Notes: generated from the letters alone by a model not told the origin. A stretch of 64,000 nt of DNA from Eutrigla gurnardus (GCA_963514095.1 OY741281.1:5944154-6008153), one strand, 5' to 3'; positions 38,638 through 51,649 are shown, counted from the stretch's first letter. Translations and numbers: made by a program.

Positions 38638-41600
38638 TTATGTAGCAGGAATTTGAGGAAGGCCAAACTCGTCCACCAGGACACCATCCTGAAACGCAGT
38701 CAGAAAAATGCAAATGAATGAAAAGGTTCTGTACACTAATGAGAAAACTCATAACTAATGGAAATATGCTGCGAACGGTGACGTACCCTGTTCATGGACT
38801 TGTCGCCGGGTACGCCCTCTGGGATGGAGGGAGCTGTTGCAGCCTCATCCAGGTAGGAGCTGTCGTCATCCATCAGGAGCTCGTCTCCCAAAGCATCCAG
38901 CTCTGTGGACACATAATCGCTTCAATGTAACAGCAATCAGTAGCTCTATCGCCCCTCAACGTAAAAATCAATGAGCATTTTTTTATTACTGGTAAATTAC
39001 GGTCAAAGTAAAATACAAACGATATATGCTGGGTCTTTAATGAGCACTAGAAGCCCTGGAGAAACGGCCTTTAGTGGGGAACATCACCTCTTTAAAAGCT
39101 GTACAACGCAGGCTGCTGTTGCAACTGTGGCTTCAGCATTATACTTAATACGATATCATAGGAAAATTCCTGCATTCCTGGAAGTGTTTTACTGACCCGC
39201 TTCCAAGTCATCGTCATCAAGTTCGGGCGTGCCATAGCTTCTGCCCAGCGCCTCCTGGATGTCGTTGGCATCCTCCATCATGTCCCCGAGCTCATCTTGA
39301 AGATCCTGAATATTAAAAGAAAATAAGGGTCAAAATGTTGGCATTTCATCTTTTGGCACCGTAACAAAAACGTATATAAAATCAAATATGTAGTTTTGAG
39401 GTGGGGTTGTTTGAGGTTACTTATTTATATTCAGCGTATCGTCTACAGTAGATGTTGGTCGGCACACCACCAGTTTGGAGAAACAGACAGGAGTGACCGC
39501 ACAGAAGAAACAAACTGACAATGCCTAAAAATAGCTATATTTTTCATTGGAGAATGGTGGCTTTGAAGAGAGCAGAGATTGATATAATGCTTCAGTTGCA
39601 GCTCAGACCTCCAAAGCTGTCTTAAGAGAAGGTAAAGCTGTGAAAATATGCCGGATTAATACCCATACAATCAAACTTTAAAACATCCAAACGATCATTT
39701 TAATGAAAGTCTCACTGGCTCAAAACTTTCTACCACAGTAACTCAATTCCATGAAAATGTGGTGCCCTTTTTTCCTCAAAACTTCTAGTCTACAATAATA
39801 TTTTTAAGATGTAAATACATCATTAGGGGGAGAATAGGGTGTATTGTATTATATATTATATTATATGCTCAATTATTTACAGTGACACCATCTTATCTGG
39901 TGATGCCAATTGTCTTGGTTGTTAATTCTGTACTAAAAATAACCCACATACCTCAATCTGATCAATTTTCACATGCTTGTATGCTTTCTTCATGTCTTTG
40001 AGGCCGATTTTCATGGCATCAACCTAAAAAGGAAACAGCAAACGTTAGCAGAAAGATCATTTTTCTTCAGTTACTTTTCTCTGCGGGAGAGAAAACGCAT
40101 TTGATAGATAATTGACTCTCTTACTGTAGTTTTTGTGTCTTTAAGGGTCTGGATTGTGTAGTTTGCTTGTTCCATGTTGAACGACTGCTGCATGAGGTTA
40201 TCTCTCTGGCTTTCATACCTGGAAGATATAGTGATTAAATAAAGTTATCCATAATGAATAACTATGGTTGGCAAGGACAACGTGAAGCTTTTATGGTTCA
40301 TTTGACACATTTAATACCATTAACAATCTTACATCAGGAAATAAAAGTACTCACATTCGCTTCTGCTTCAGAACTCTCAGAGCCTTTTGCTTGACCATGT
40401 TCTGTTAAATGAAAACATTATTGAGAATACTTCATAAAAGGATTAACTGGTGATCAACATGAACTGAACAAAAAGTATGATTCATTTCTAATAGTTCCTG
40501 ATTAAATTAAATATATATTAAATAAAATAAATAACATTTGTAGAATTTTATTGAAGCAAAGTTATGATACAGCTGCATTTAACATTTGAGAACTTTTATT
40601 AAATAAAAATATGAGTTTGTCAAAAAATATGTTAACATTTCTTGCTGTAAGGAATTTGAAAAGGTATAAGTTGTGAAACACATCTCATGATACTGAAAGA
40701 TATCATATTGTTATTATAATATCTGTATTTATTGGTGTTGTGCAAAACTATCATATTGTACAACATAGAAGTAAAGGATGAGAACTCATTAATTTACTTC
40801 TTAAGTGTTTCTCCTTAATAGCAAATACTCCCCTTACACCAAGGGTTCGAGTCTGCGTTTCCCAGCATATGGGTGTGTCTCTTTTATCAAAAACATTGAA
40901 ATGTTTGTGGATTCTCACTTTATATTGAAATATGACGTTAATTTGGACCTGGCGGCATCATTAAGGCTTTCAAGAGAAGAGCTTATTCCCTTTGTTATTT
41001 TACAGCACAATGGACAACGAATCTCACCTTTGAGGGTCCGTCTCTCATCTTTTTCATCTGGTCCTTGTATTTCACAAGTTCAGTATCTAGTCTGGCAATC
41101 TTCTTGTCAACAGACTCTGAACGAGAATCAACCTTCAAGTAAAAATTTAAAAAAAAACAGTGATAAGGACATCAACGTTTTGGCTCAATATCAAGTATCT
41201 TAAAATGGGTCTTTCAGAATAAATATAGGCAATTCTAAGTAACTGATGAATTGCATAGAGGGCTTTTCCTTTGGCTATACATACACATACGTTAATTGGG
41301 GCTTATTGAGTACCATTACTCACGTCATATGTTTCTTCCTCCACCCTAGTTTGCTAATAATAGCTCTTCCTAGACAAATAACCTGTTTAACTGGTTGGTG
41401 TCAGTCATTTCACTAAGAGAGCGACGTGGTTTCTGTTGTGTGCCAATCAAATGGCTCAAATTCCTGGTGGAAATTACATTATGCTGATTCATTACGTGCC
41501 CAGTGAATCGCATTGCTTTGTTTAAATGCCTTGTTTATCGACCGATACTATCAATACGTTGTGTTCGATAAAAACGCACAATGGGACAATCCTGTCTTCC

Positions 41601-41851
41601 ATAATTAATACAACAACTAATACCTAATATGTTCCTTTAATATGACAACATGACATTTATTTATAACAAACGTTGGCCTGTTTTCTGCTCATAAAAGTTA
41701 GCTAACACTTGCCCAACAGCTAGCTAGCTTGTTTACTTTGTTCGAGACATCGCTCAAAAAGTTATTTCGGGATAATACTTACGGTTCCTATGCAGTCCGT
41801 TAGGTTGGGTGGTGGAGCTTTGGGTGTCCCCCTGCCAAATATTCGGTTCAT
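38638..41851 (-). CDS. chmp5: charged multivesicular body protein 5 (ESCRT-III subunit)
   Basis: Eight coding exons in transcript order: 41783-41851, 41028-41132, 40355-40401, 40125-40218, 39952-40023, 39197-39305, 38787-38902, 38638-38688. They total 220 aa (human 219) with every phase matching. The N-terminus is MNRIFGRGTPKAPPP and the C-terminus VLVDEFGLPQIPAT. The basic first half (DKKIARLDTELVKYKDQMKK, NMVKQKALRVLKQKRM) forms the ESCRT-III core helices. The acidic second half (DDDDLEAELDALGDELL, SYLDEAA) is the autoinhibitory part that binds VTA1/LIP5. CHMP5 acts at late endosomes in multivesicular body formation and recruits VPS4 through LIP5. It is tail-to-tail with fastkd3. Confidence 0.97.
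39430..39660. repeat. teleost interspersed repeat fragment in a chmp5 intron
   Basis: Contains GCACACCACCAGTTTGGAGA followed by AACAGACAGGAGTGACCG, a phrase I associate with a dispersed percomorph repeat. Class and ends are not determined. Confidence 0.45.
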
Positions 41852-41934
41852 TTTGGCGAAAAATAAGGCTTCAAACTATTAAAAAAAGGCTGCGTTAGCT
41901 GGCTGTCGCTGTTCACCGTCCGGACTGAAGGAAA

Positions 41935-41980
41935 ACACCCGGAAGAAACAGTGAGGTGACGTCAGAGGAGTCACGTGGTC
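41935..41980 (-). promoter_or_regulatory. chmp5: chmp5 promoter with ETS, CRE and E-box/CLEAR-like sites
   Basis: Within 130 bp upstream of the start codon are an ETS-type CCGGAAG near 41938, a perfect palindromic CRE TGACGTCA at 41957-41964, and GTCACGTG at 41970-41977, whose CACGTG core with GT flank resembles the TFEB/TFE3 CLEAR element. There is no TATA box, as usual for housekeeping genes. The sites are seen; factor binding is inferred. Confidence 0.55.
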
Positions 41981-42339
41981 ATTGCTCCACTTAGCCGCAC
42001 CCTCCAACCAGCTCTCTTCGTGTTTCAAATGAGTTGTTTGTATTCATGTCCCTTGCAATAACACATTTGAACAACATCAATATATAAATATGATTTATGA
42101 TTTTTTTTTTTTTGTACAAAACAGTAAGAGACAAAACATGATATGAGGCCTGTGTTGTTTTTTTCACCAGATCAACCATATTTCAGTAATTACACTTTTC
42201 GTCCTCTGGAGGGAGCTGCTGGCATACAGTAAATCTCTATGAGTAAAATACTCCTGAAGAAGACTCCTGACTGACACTCATCTCTTAAACTAAAACTGTT
42301 ATTCATCAATCAAAGTGACATTTAAATAATGAACTGTGA

Positions 42340-44021
42340 GGGATTTATTTTAAGATCAAATATTTAAAAGTATTTGAGGCGGTGCAAACAGAAATATATT
42401 TCTGGCAGCATTTAATTAGAGTATCACAGTCACACTGCAGATAATTTAGAAATCAAAACTGACAACAAGATGAGCTCGTCGATGCAAGAGAAGAGAATCA
42501 ATGTGGATTTGTTAAACTTCCTTTAATATATCATCATTTCACACACACACACAGGATGATTTGATCAATACGTCTGCTGTTGGGTTGACAGCAGACAAAG
42601 CCAATATACAGCATCAGGAGATTTACACACGAAGCACACAGACTGAAAAGAAAACAATGATGTACTGGTCACAGTGGAGTTTCTTAGAATATGTCTCTTA
42701 TTTTGTTGTCAGGTAACAAAACGTCTGTGCTTTATCTATTTTGTATGTCAGTATACATAGAGGTTTGTAAATAATGAAAAAAAAAACTTTCACCATAAAT
42801 ACAAAGCTCTGGTTTAGGGACATGAGTGTGAAAGAGAATATTCATCTATATGGATTTTATTTCTGAATTATGTAAATATCAGCTGTCTTCTAATAAGATA
42901 TATGTGTTTATACCATGAGCAATCCTATGGTTATATAATACAGAGTCTATTTTGCAGTACATTCAAAATAACAGCACTGTCCATCAAGCTGTTGCTTTAT
43001 ATTATCATAGCAATGATCATTCACATGCTACAAATACAGTATATTTCAATTATGTGCAAAGTTGCTATCTATACAAAATAATGTAAAGACACGCTATTAT
43101 ACTACATACAGTTGACAGAATAAACTGCATTTAACAGACTTCTCTAAACAGCCATTTATGTCTTCAAATTGCACTGATTTCCCTACAGTAATAGCACGAG
43201 TGTTTCAATAGGACTATTAGTATCATGGTAAAAGCCACACAAAGCACATGTGATTGAATGATATAGATCATAAATTGAACAACTTATCAAACTGGATACA
43301 AATCCAGAGTCAAAGCTGATACAGAGCCCTCTGTCAAATTTTAAAAGCACATTCAAGTCCAGGATTTTTCACTTTTCTCCCTTTAAAGCAGCTTTTTTTT
43401 CCTTTTTTAACTCTCAGTGACTTTAAAGTTCAACACGAGTCAGTTCTCTCACATTGGGGTCAATCGGCACAATTCAAACTCTTCTCAGGGGTGAAAATGG
43501 ATTTTGGCACATAGCTGATGTCAGTGATCCATGCAGCTACCACTGACACGTTAACTGTACTATTAAAAAAGCTGCTGTTTGACCCCATTGAGTTATCATT
43601 ACTCAAATCAATCTCCTCTATGTATTATCCTGGACTTTTAAAGGCACATTTGGCATTATAGGAGGAAATAATAGGAATAGATAGAATTTGAGAAAGGCAT
43701 AGAAACAATGAAATGAGCATAAAACAATTAAACACTGATGTAACAATTATAATGCATCACAGAGCCAATCACGTTTCATCTGTTTGTTCCAATTTTTCCA
43801 TTAAAATTCTCAAGTTTGCTTCCATCTAAATACAAAATCTGCTGTGAGGAAAAAAACGGAATGAAATGACATGAGTGTTGGCCCACGTTAAACCCCAAAT
43901 GATAATGAAAATCAATTCTGCGACAGAGTCAAAACTACATGGATGATGTGACATGGGTGAGGCCCAGGTCATGCGAGTCTTCTTTTCCAATGTGGGAAAT
44001 TGAAGACAGTTCCACTGCTAG
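42340..44021 (-). other. oprk1: probable oprk1 3' untranslated region
   Basis: AT-rich sequence without coding features directly after the oprk1 stop. Minus-strand AATAAA hexamers lie at 42856-42861 and 42344-42349, implying a 3' UTR of about 1.2-1.7 kb. Which one is used is unknown. Confidence 0.35.
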
Positions 44022-47000
44022 TCACGACTGCTTTCTAGTCCCATCTGGGTTCTCCAGGGGAACGGCGGCCTCCCGCACGCTGGCCATCTTCTTGCCGCCC
44101 GGCACCTTCTCCCCCTTCAGTTTGGCCGAGAGGCAGAAGTCTTTGAAGCAGCGTTTGAAGTTCTCATCCAGGAAGGCGTACAGGACCGGGTTCAGGCTGC
44201 TGTTTGTGTAGCCCAGCGCCACGCAGAAGAAGTAGGCGGCCATGATGGCGGTGGTTTCCGGTATGCTCACGAGCGCCTTGACCAGGATGAAGATGTGAAT
44301 GGGCGTCCAGCAGACCACGAACACGGCCACCACGACCACCACCAGCCGCGTGATCCGCCGCAGGTTGCGGTCTTTTTCCCGCGAGCCGGACAACATCCGG
44401 ACGCTCTTCAGCCTCAGGACCATGAGGGAGTAGCACACGGTGATGATGAGCACGGGCACGACGAAGGCGAAGACGAACACGCATATCTTCATCAGCGTGT
44501 CCCAGTAGACGTACGGCTCTGGGAATTGCAAGGCACACTCAGTTATGTCTGCAAAAGGACAGAGGGAGGGAGGAGATGGAAGTTAAGTGATGAAGTGCAC
44601 TTGTGCTTTTATTGTAAATAAAATTCCACTCTGTATCAATTTATCAAGCAGGAATGGAACGGCTAATCTGCACTCAGAGTGGAACCTTTTTTTTCTTACA
44701 TCATCTATATTCAGGACGGATGTGAGGCAAATGGAAAACTGTGCCGACGGACGATAGAATACATTTTCTGCCCTTAAAATATTATGCTTTAAGCACGCCT
44801 GCCATCTTTTTCAGCTTTATTCAGCGGGATGGTGGAAGCTCTTCCTCACCGCTCTTCGTCTGCGTGCCACCCAGGACGAACGCGGGTATCCCCGCCGCCG
44901 ACGACAGGATCCAGATGCACACGTTGATCATCTTGGCTTTGATGGGCGTGCGGAAGTCCAGGGCCTTCACGGGGTGGCACACGGCCACGTAGCGGTCCAC
45001 GCTCATCATGGTGAGGGTGAAGATGCTGGTGAACATGTTGTAGTAGTCGATGGCGATGAAGACCTTGCAGACCACCTCGCCGAAGGGCCACGTGTTCAAC
45101 AGGTAGTCGGTGCTCTGGAAGGGCATCGTCGTGGTGACGAGGGCGTCGGCGAGCGCCAGGTTGAAGATGTAAATGTTGGTGGCGGTCTTCATCTTGGTGT
45201 ACCTGTTGATGCAGAACACAAGGTTGTCCTGTGATGGTTCTGTCGGAGCCTAGAGACCCACATAGCAACCGTGTGCTGCTTGGCTGACTCTTCAGAAGAA
45301 CTCCTTCTTGGCTCATCATGAATTAAACATCGTCCATTACTCCTACAATGCTTCCTTGAATCCGTAATGTACATTTTTCTGACTAACACTTCATTGCTAT
45401 GAATAGTATGCTGCTGATTGCGGGTCATATGCCGCCAACTCATTAAATTATTACAGCAGTATGTATTCGTCTTGTGAAGTTAATTTTTGTGGTGGTTGCA
45501 GGATGCAAAGGGATTAATAAAAGATCCGATTGGCTCTTCTTATCTATAGTGACAGGGCAACATCACCATGGCTCACAGGAGGTGATGCAGTTTTTACTTA
45601 AAAAAAACAATGATTTACTCAAAATCAAGCCCAAATTTTTCCCATTTCCAAAGATAAAATCATTGGATGAAGCCAAAAATGTTCTCCTTTCTGTGTGTCG
45701 TTTTATGCCACTGCAATAAAGCAAGTAGGAAGTCAGGCGTAGTATGAAGAGCAAGCAAGTCCACATACTGTAGGGAGTGAGTCGGGGTGGGTAGGTGGCC
45801 AAACAAACACAGGACTTTCACCCAGGAGGGCCCTGATATTGCCCGGTACAAAACCAGAAGCCAGGAGTTGATTTATATGATCGCTACTAGTTTACGTAAC
45901 AAACTCCTGTATTTTAACCCAAAGCAGGATATTTTCCGAAACCTAAAGTAGTTTTGTTTGAATTTTCATGAAACAAAACATTTAAAACTGTGTGATAAGT
46001 TGGGAATGAGAAAGGCAAAAAGCTTTAAAATGCAATGAGACAGTTGTTTAGTGTTGAGCAGGTTGCACAAAGTGGTTTTATCTGAGCTTGATCTGGAAAT
46101 GAAACCAGATGAGAGCCGTGAGAGTGAATCAAAACTGTCAACCAAAACAATGAGCTGAAAGACGCTAAATGTCCCGTAAAGCTGAGCCGAAAACTACAGT
46201 TGGGTGAAAATCATCTGATTACATTACATGTTTGATCCATTGTTGATGTAAAAATATTGACTAGAGCTGTAACACAAACCATCTAAAGCCATGAGGTTGT
46301 CAGATACTTCCACTAACGCATTAGAGATCAACGTCTAATGTGCGTCCGGGGTTGCCGTGGTAACCTCAGTGTTTGGATGGGAATCCTTTCAGGCGTTGTT
46401 AACACTAAATCAACAGCAAAACGTACAGTCTTTCCCGTTACCAACGTGATAAAATTGGCTTCTAGGACAGGCGTCCCAATCAATCTGATTTGAGGTAATT
46501 GTGGTCTATGGACGAAGCGTTCTGGATGTCACTGCTGCATTTCGCATTACATCAGAGGAGATTTGTTGGCTCTCACGCGCCATAAATAATGGCCAATGAG
46601 GTGCGAGCGGGCCATCAGCTTGATAAAGCACCGCTGGTTTCAAGTGTGATTAATATCATGTCCGCCACGGGAGAATTCTACAGAATATTTGTATTAGATC
46701 TTGGGAGCTTGAGGGTTATTAGATTCATAAAATGGGTTGCAGACAGGATCGATTCTTACATCGCCGTGCTTTACACAGTTAGAAATTAGAAATGAAAAGA
46801 TTCATCTCAAGCCTTTTATCGAAACTTAACTCCCGTTTTGTCTCTTGTGACTAAGTTCATATATATTTATAATCCGATGCTGTCCCAGCCATTTAACATG
46901 CATTAAGCTCTTTGGATGAGCTGTTAGTGGGCTCCAGAGCAGGGGACCTGTTTCTATTGAGCATCCAGGCTCGGAGAGAGGAACTATGACATGGACCAGA

Positions 47001-47545
47001 TGGCCTTGAGGTCACTGTGAAAGCCCAAGGGTTGGTGCCAGTGCCTTCTCTGCGAGTAATAACATTTACAGTACAGTGGGGGAACATCCATCTGCATGGG
47101 CCTCTGTTGTTTTAATGCGTTTCCAAAAACATTAGGCTGCCCATGCATGCACAAAAAGACTAATTATTTTCTCTTAACTATCATTTATTCAGTCAAAAAA
47201 AAGGTAAAAACACATTTATATCCTTCCTTTTCTATTGCTACATAAACTTAGTGTATTTCTGGCACTCCCTGTAATTATTGCATGTTTATTTTGTTCTTAC
47301 CTGATGATGACATACATGACGAGGCAGTTGCCCAACAAGCCGACCACAAACACCACGGAGTAGACGGCGGTGATGATGGGGATGATGGGAGACATGCCCT
47401 CCGGCTCCCAGCTCTCATCGTGGCTCGCGTTGCGGCTCTCGGGGTATCCGGACATCCAGGCGGAAGAATTCAGCGGACAGTCTTCCAGCGGCGTGGGGAG
47501 GCACTTACTGTCTTCTTTGAAGATTTCAACCGGAGTGATTTCCAT
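44022..47545 (-). CDS. oprk1: kappa-type opioid receptor (class A GPCR)
   Basis: Three coding exons (47301-47545, 44850-45202, 44022-44548) give 374 aa (human 380). The acceptor before 47553 removes an upstream in-frame Met, so the start is 47545. Kappa identity rests on ITAVYSVVFVVGLLGN in TM1, TTTMPFQST in TM2 and VLGGT before ECL2. Seen motifs: N-glycosylation sites NSS and NAS in the N-tail, the TM3 aspartate in IDYYNM that contacts the ligand amine, DRY (SVDRYVAV), CWTP in TM6, NPVLY in TM7 and the palmitoylation cysteine in DFC. It couples to Gi/o at the plasma membrane of neurons and responds to dynorphin-type peptides. Odd points: TM6/ECL3 reads ILVKALVSIPETT, closer to the mu receptor than to kappa, and ECL2 (TKSDITECALQFPEPYVY) is shorter and less acidic than in mammals. 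Confidence 0.95.
46560..47100. other. oprk1 intron segments with the look of conserved non-coding DNA
   Basis: About 46565-46790 and 46890-47100 are balanced in composition and hold homeobox-like words (ATTAATATC, TAATAATTGG-like) without repeats. This is an impression only. Confidence 0.25.
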
Positions 47546-47792
47546 TTTGACACCTGCACGTTCAAAAAAAGGACGCAAAATGCTTGCAATGAAGTGATGC
47601 TGCACCTAATTATGTGCGTAAATGGTAACGTCGGAGTGTCTGAGCCAGAAAAACGGATATGAAAAAAAATGGTAAAACCGTGACAGCCTCACACAAACTT
47701 CACCCACTTGTAGATCATGCAATAAACAGACAGCAGACATTTGATGGGGAAACGTCAACACACATGCAACTCGAAGCTTCCAAGTTACTCAC

Positions 47793-48010
47793 CTTGATCG
47801 GCTCCAATCAGCGGACGCAGCCTGTGAAAGAGTTTGTTGTTGTTTAATTATTCAGCCCGGCCGGGTCGTTGTGTTCCCTCGGTGAAGTGAAGGTTACGGC
47901 TCGTCAAAGTTTGTGGATGGCACTGACTGCGCGCCTGGAGAGGAGCAGCGGCGCCTTTGCGGACTCTCGTGCACACGCGCTGATGGAGAGGCGGCGCGCG
48001 GTCGGGCTCG
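47793..48010 (-). promoter_or_regulatory. oprk1: oprk1 5' untranslated exon and CpG-rich promoter
   Basis: A donor AAG|GTGAGT at 47793 ends an untranslated exon that pairs with the acceptor at 47554-47555. Upstream (47850-48010) is the most CpG-dense non-repeat stretch of the window (GCGCGCCTGGAG, GGCGGCGCGCGGTC), as expected for a CpG-island promoter. The exon may start within it, or it may be a 29-bp internal exon (47793-47821) behind acceptor tttcacag. Confidence 0.5.
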
Positions 48011-48011
48011 A

Positions 48012-48058
48012 CTCACACACACACACGCACACGCACGTGCGCGCGCGCACACACACAC
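48012..48058. repeat. (AC)n/(GC)n compound microsatellite
   Basis: Alternating CA and CG dinucleotides at the edge of the oprk1 CpG island, a sequence type that can adopt Z-DNA. Confidence 0.9.
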
Positions 48059-50289
48059 TAACCAAGATGAGATGACAATAACCTGCAGGCACACAGCGTC
48101 CGACAATCTGGGTAAAAACTGTTAAATAATAAATATATAAATAATAAATAATTTGTCCTTTTGTGATGAATGTGAAATTCACATCACAGCTCTTCTCTAC
48201 AAGAAAAAGGAAAAATGTTATTTTTTCTGCTGCAAATTTGAGAGGAATTTGCTCTGTTAAAGCAGACACTTGGGGGAGGTGAGGGGGAGGCAGAGGGGAG
48301 GAGACGCGGGAGAAATTAATGTAGTATTCACCTCTGAGGTCATAACCGCTCCGGCTTGGCGGTGCACATTTCTGTTTGAGTGGACGGATTCCAGAGGGAC
48401 AGGAGAGGTGGAGATTATATATATAACCAAGGCTTCAAAGCACCCACCAGCACACAGGATGACCCCCCATTGCACCTTCTACGTCTCTGTAAAAGCAATA
48501 CAGTCGACACAATCAGCCTCGGATCTCACAATATTGCTGCTTTGTTATTATTTCTATTCATTCTCTCGAATTAATAACAGTTAATTGGATTAGTTCTCTT
48601 TAAAATGTGCTCATCTTCATGAATGCTGCTCTGTAGAGCAATATATCTTCTCAAGGAGGCAGTGAAGAAATATTCTTAACGTACAGTGTCCTTCCGACTC
48701 TGAAGCCCCCTCAGTCTGATGCATTGAGCTCTTTTCTTAAGGATCAGTGTAGGCGCCAGGAAACGGCTCTTCTTTGTGCTGCATCTCTGGCAGCAGGCTG
48801 AACATGGTATTATGAAAGCAGTGGAGTGTGTGAGATGGCAGAGCGCACAAATGTATGAGCTGCATCCGTCTGCAGCTAGACTTACTGGCTGTGTCTATAA
48901 CGGCTCAAAAAACAAAGTGGTGTCTGCTTGTAACACACATTTGCTGTAGGTTCTATACATATATCAATAATATAGATTTTCATAGAGTTAACATACTTAA
49001 ATAATGCTCATAGTGTACTTCTATTTAGATTTAATCAATCCATCAATGTTCATAATCCATCAATCAACTGATCTTTAGCAGCTTTCAAGACAAAGTGCTT
49101 TACAAACGACTGACAAGCGAAAAAATAAACAGCTAAACAACTTGAGACTTATGAGAACTAGAAATCATACAAGTGAAATTTGTAGTTTTATCTATATAAA
49201 ATAAACATCATCATTTTGTATTTTCCACTGAGTTTTAATGAAATCAGAAGAAGATAAAGGTATTTAAAGGAAACTGAAATTAATTAAATTAAATGTTATG
49301 GCTGCATGTAACCATAAGACTAAAAATAAGAAACGTACAGATGTTTACATTGGATAAATTAGGGCGACACAGCATTATTTACAGCGGATCATAATGCGAG
49401 TCGCCCTCTGAAGAAGTAAAAGACTTCTTGCTGATTCCTTGAGGATCTGTCGGCTTCTGTCGGTAATTATAGTGAATTTAAAGAGAGAAACCAACGAAAA
49501 GTCCAAAGTCATGATTGCAGAAAGAAAAGCGATTTAAACAGATTCTCTGCTGACTCAATCCGAGTATGAGCTCATTTCTGATCTGCTTCCACTGCAAATT
49601 GTTGATTGTCAGAAATTTCTTTGTGAAACAATCAGGCCAATTATCCGGAGTCATTCAAATTAAGGAAATGGTATCTGGCGACATTTTAATTTATTTATCT
49701 ACCCACACTAATTGTTCACTTATAACAAAACTGTGTAACTAAATATGAATCCATTTATCTTTTGTATAAAGTGTTTGAATGCTGAGGTTTTTCATGAGTG
49801 GATATAAAACTCTAAAAAATGCTAGAGATGTGATCTATGAATATGCTGAATGTTAATTAGTCAACTTACTTTTGGTGTGGCGGCTCAAATGAGCTTCTTT
49901 TGGCCCCAGGAAGTCATTACTTAACTTTTCTTTTATTAATTGGCTGATTTTATATCCCTGCTGGTCAGAAATCCGCTACGCTCCGTGACAGTGGTTCAAG
50001 TTCACAGAGACTGAGCGAACTGCCTCGGGGCTCTGAAGAAAACTGAGAAACTTTCCCACCACCTGGTCAAAGTAGAGTGTTGCATGCTGGGAGAGACCTG
50101 AACAACAGGCTGTGCTTGTGTATCAGGCAGACAGACGATCTGGGAGTCCTATAAACATACCTGGATATGTTGGAAAGTGGTCTCGTTAAAATGACAGACG
50201 CATCAGAGATTTAATTTGTGGTGTCATAATCATATTTAATCTTAACCTTGACGTCGTGTTACGTTGGTATGAAGTTGTGAACCTTAATG

Positions 50290-50470
50290 TACTTATAGGC
50301 TTTGAGCTAACTGCTAGCATCAGCATGCTAACATGCTCATAATGCCGATGCCATATAGATGAATAATGCTAACATGAGCTAATTAGGGCTAAACAAACAC
50401 ATCGGCACTAAACGTCACAGCAAGCTTGCTAAAACCCTTCCTTTGGAACGTGGTGAAACTTTCACAACAA
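50290..50470. repeat. teleost 'GCTAACATG' interspersed repeat fragment
   Basis: Contains GCTAGCATCAGCATGCTAAC, ATGCTAACATGAGCTAATTA and AGCACTAAAC-like words typical of a common percomorph repeat. Diverged. Confidence 0.5.
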
Positions 50471-51613
50471 ATATTATATTTCTAATGTCAATTAGTTGCT
50501 GTCGAACTAGCGCTCTGCTTTAATCAATCACCATCCAAACAAATCGGGTTCGAGCTCGGCAAACATCCACCTCCAGCACCTCGGCTCTCCAACCGTCTCT
50601 GACCTCCGCTGCACTGATGCAAGGTCGGGAATCAATACAACACATTGATATTCTAACAAAATCCCATCCTGTCCTCATACACTAATACGCCAGCCTGAGT
50701 AAAATACTTCAATCAATTCTGTCAGTGCAAGTATTTCAAGTGTGGGCTATAAATCCACGGCGAGGGATTAAACAGATTTAGTAGATCACTTTCAAAGTCC
50801 GTGTCTACTCCGCGGTGTTTGTGACTCATGCTTTGTGCTATTCTGAGAGCGAGAACAGAAACCTGGGATTTTTGCAAACATTTCCGTGCTTTGGTGACAG
50901 CGCCAAGAAAAAATTAAATAAGATATTACAACGTTTCAACTCTAAACGGTTCAGATGATTAACCATCTCCATCCTAACGGCATCACAGCCAGCGAGTCCC
51001 AACGCCAGGTCTGACAGGTGATCGATCTAGCTGCGTATTTACAGGATCTGCAACACTGATGACGACGTTCAGTCTGCTCAGGTTTTGTGTGGATGTGTAG
51101 GAGGCCGGTGGAGCATGAAAGGACGGATGGAAGCCGTAACATTTGCGTTGAGGTGGGTCAAAGAGGAATCCTGTATCTAAATTGAGTTTTTGAAATCAGT
51201 CAAGCAGAGCGATGCCTTTGGAACTCAAGGTTTAATCTTTAAGGACGTCTGAGGGAGACCAATTCAAGCAGATTATTTGTTTTTTCCAACAAAAAAATTA
51301 ATAAATAGAAGAATGCAAGTGTGGAAAAAGGCTCTCAATTGATTTCTCTGATCACGACTGTGCCCTTACAAACTTTTTCATTTTTGTTTAATTAAAACCT
51401 CCCCCATGCCTTTTTTTCTTCACATAATCCATACATTCCTTATAATTAAAAACAATGAATGATTAAACAAAGAAAAGGTGGATATAATGCATCACATGTG
51501 GCTTTTTTTTCTATTTTTTTACAATTTCTCTGACCATTTTCCAGCCCATTCTGTTTACTTATTGATTTATTTTTTCCAATCAACTCTGCGATAACAGTAA
51601 CATAGGTCATCAC

Positions 51614-51615
<2 letters not shown>

Positions 51616-51649
<34 letters not shown>
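51616..51649. repeat. (GT)n microsatellite
   Basis: Seventeen or so uninterrupted GT dinucleotides. Confidence 0.9.

Noticed and set aside
40840..40860. GGTTCGAGTCT, similar to a tRNA B box
   Set aside because: No A box or cloverleaf partner at the right distance; it lies in a chmp5 intron.
43939..44621. Plus-strand open frames across the oprk1 exon
   Set aside because: Antisense shadows of a GC-rich coding exon.
47546..47605. Upstream methionine extending oprk1
   Set aside because: An acceptor at 47554-47555 shows that the extension is intronic, and family members start at the later Met.
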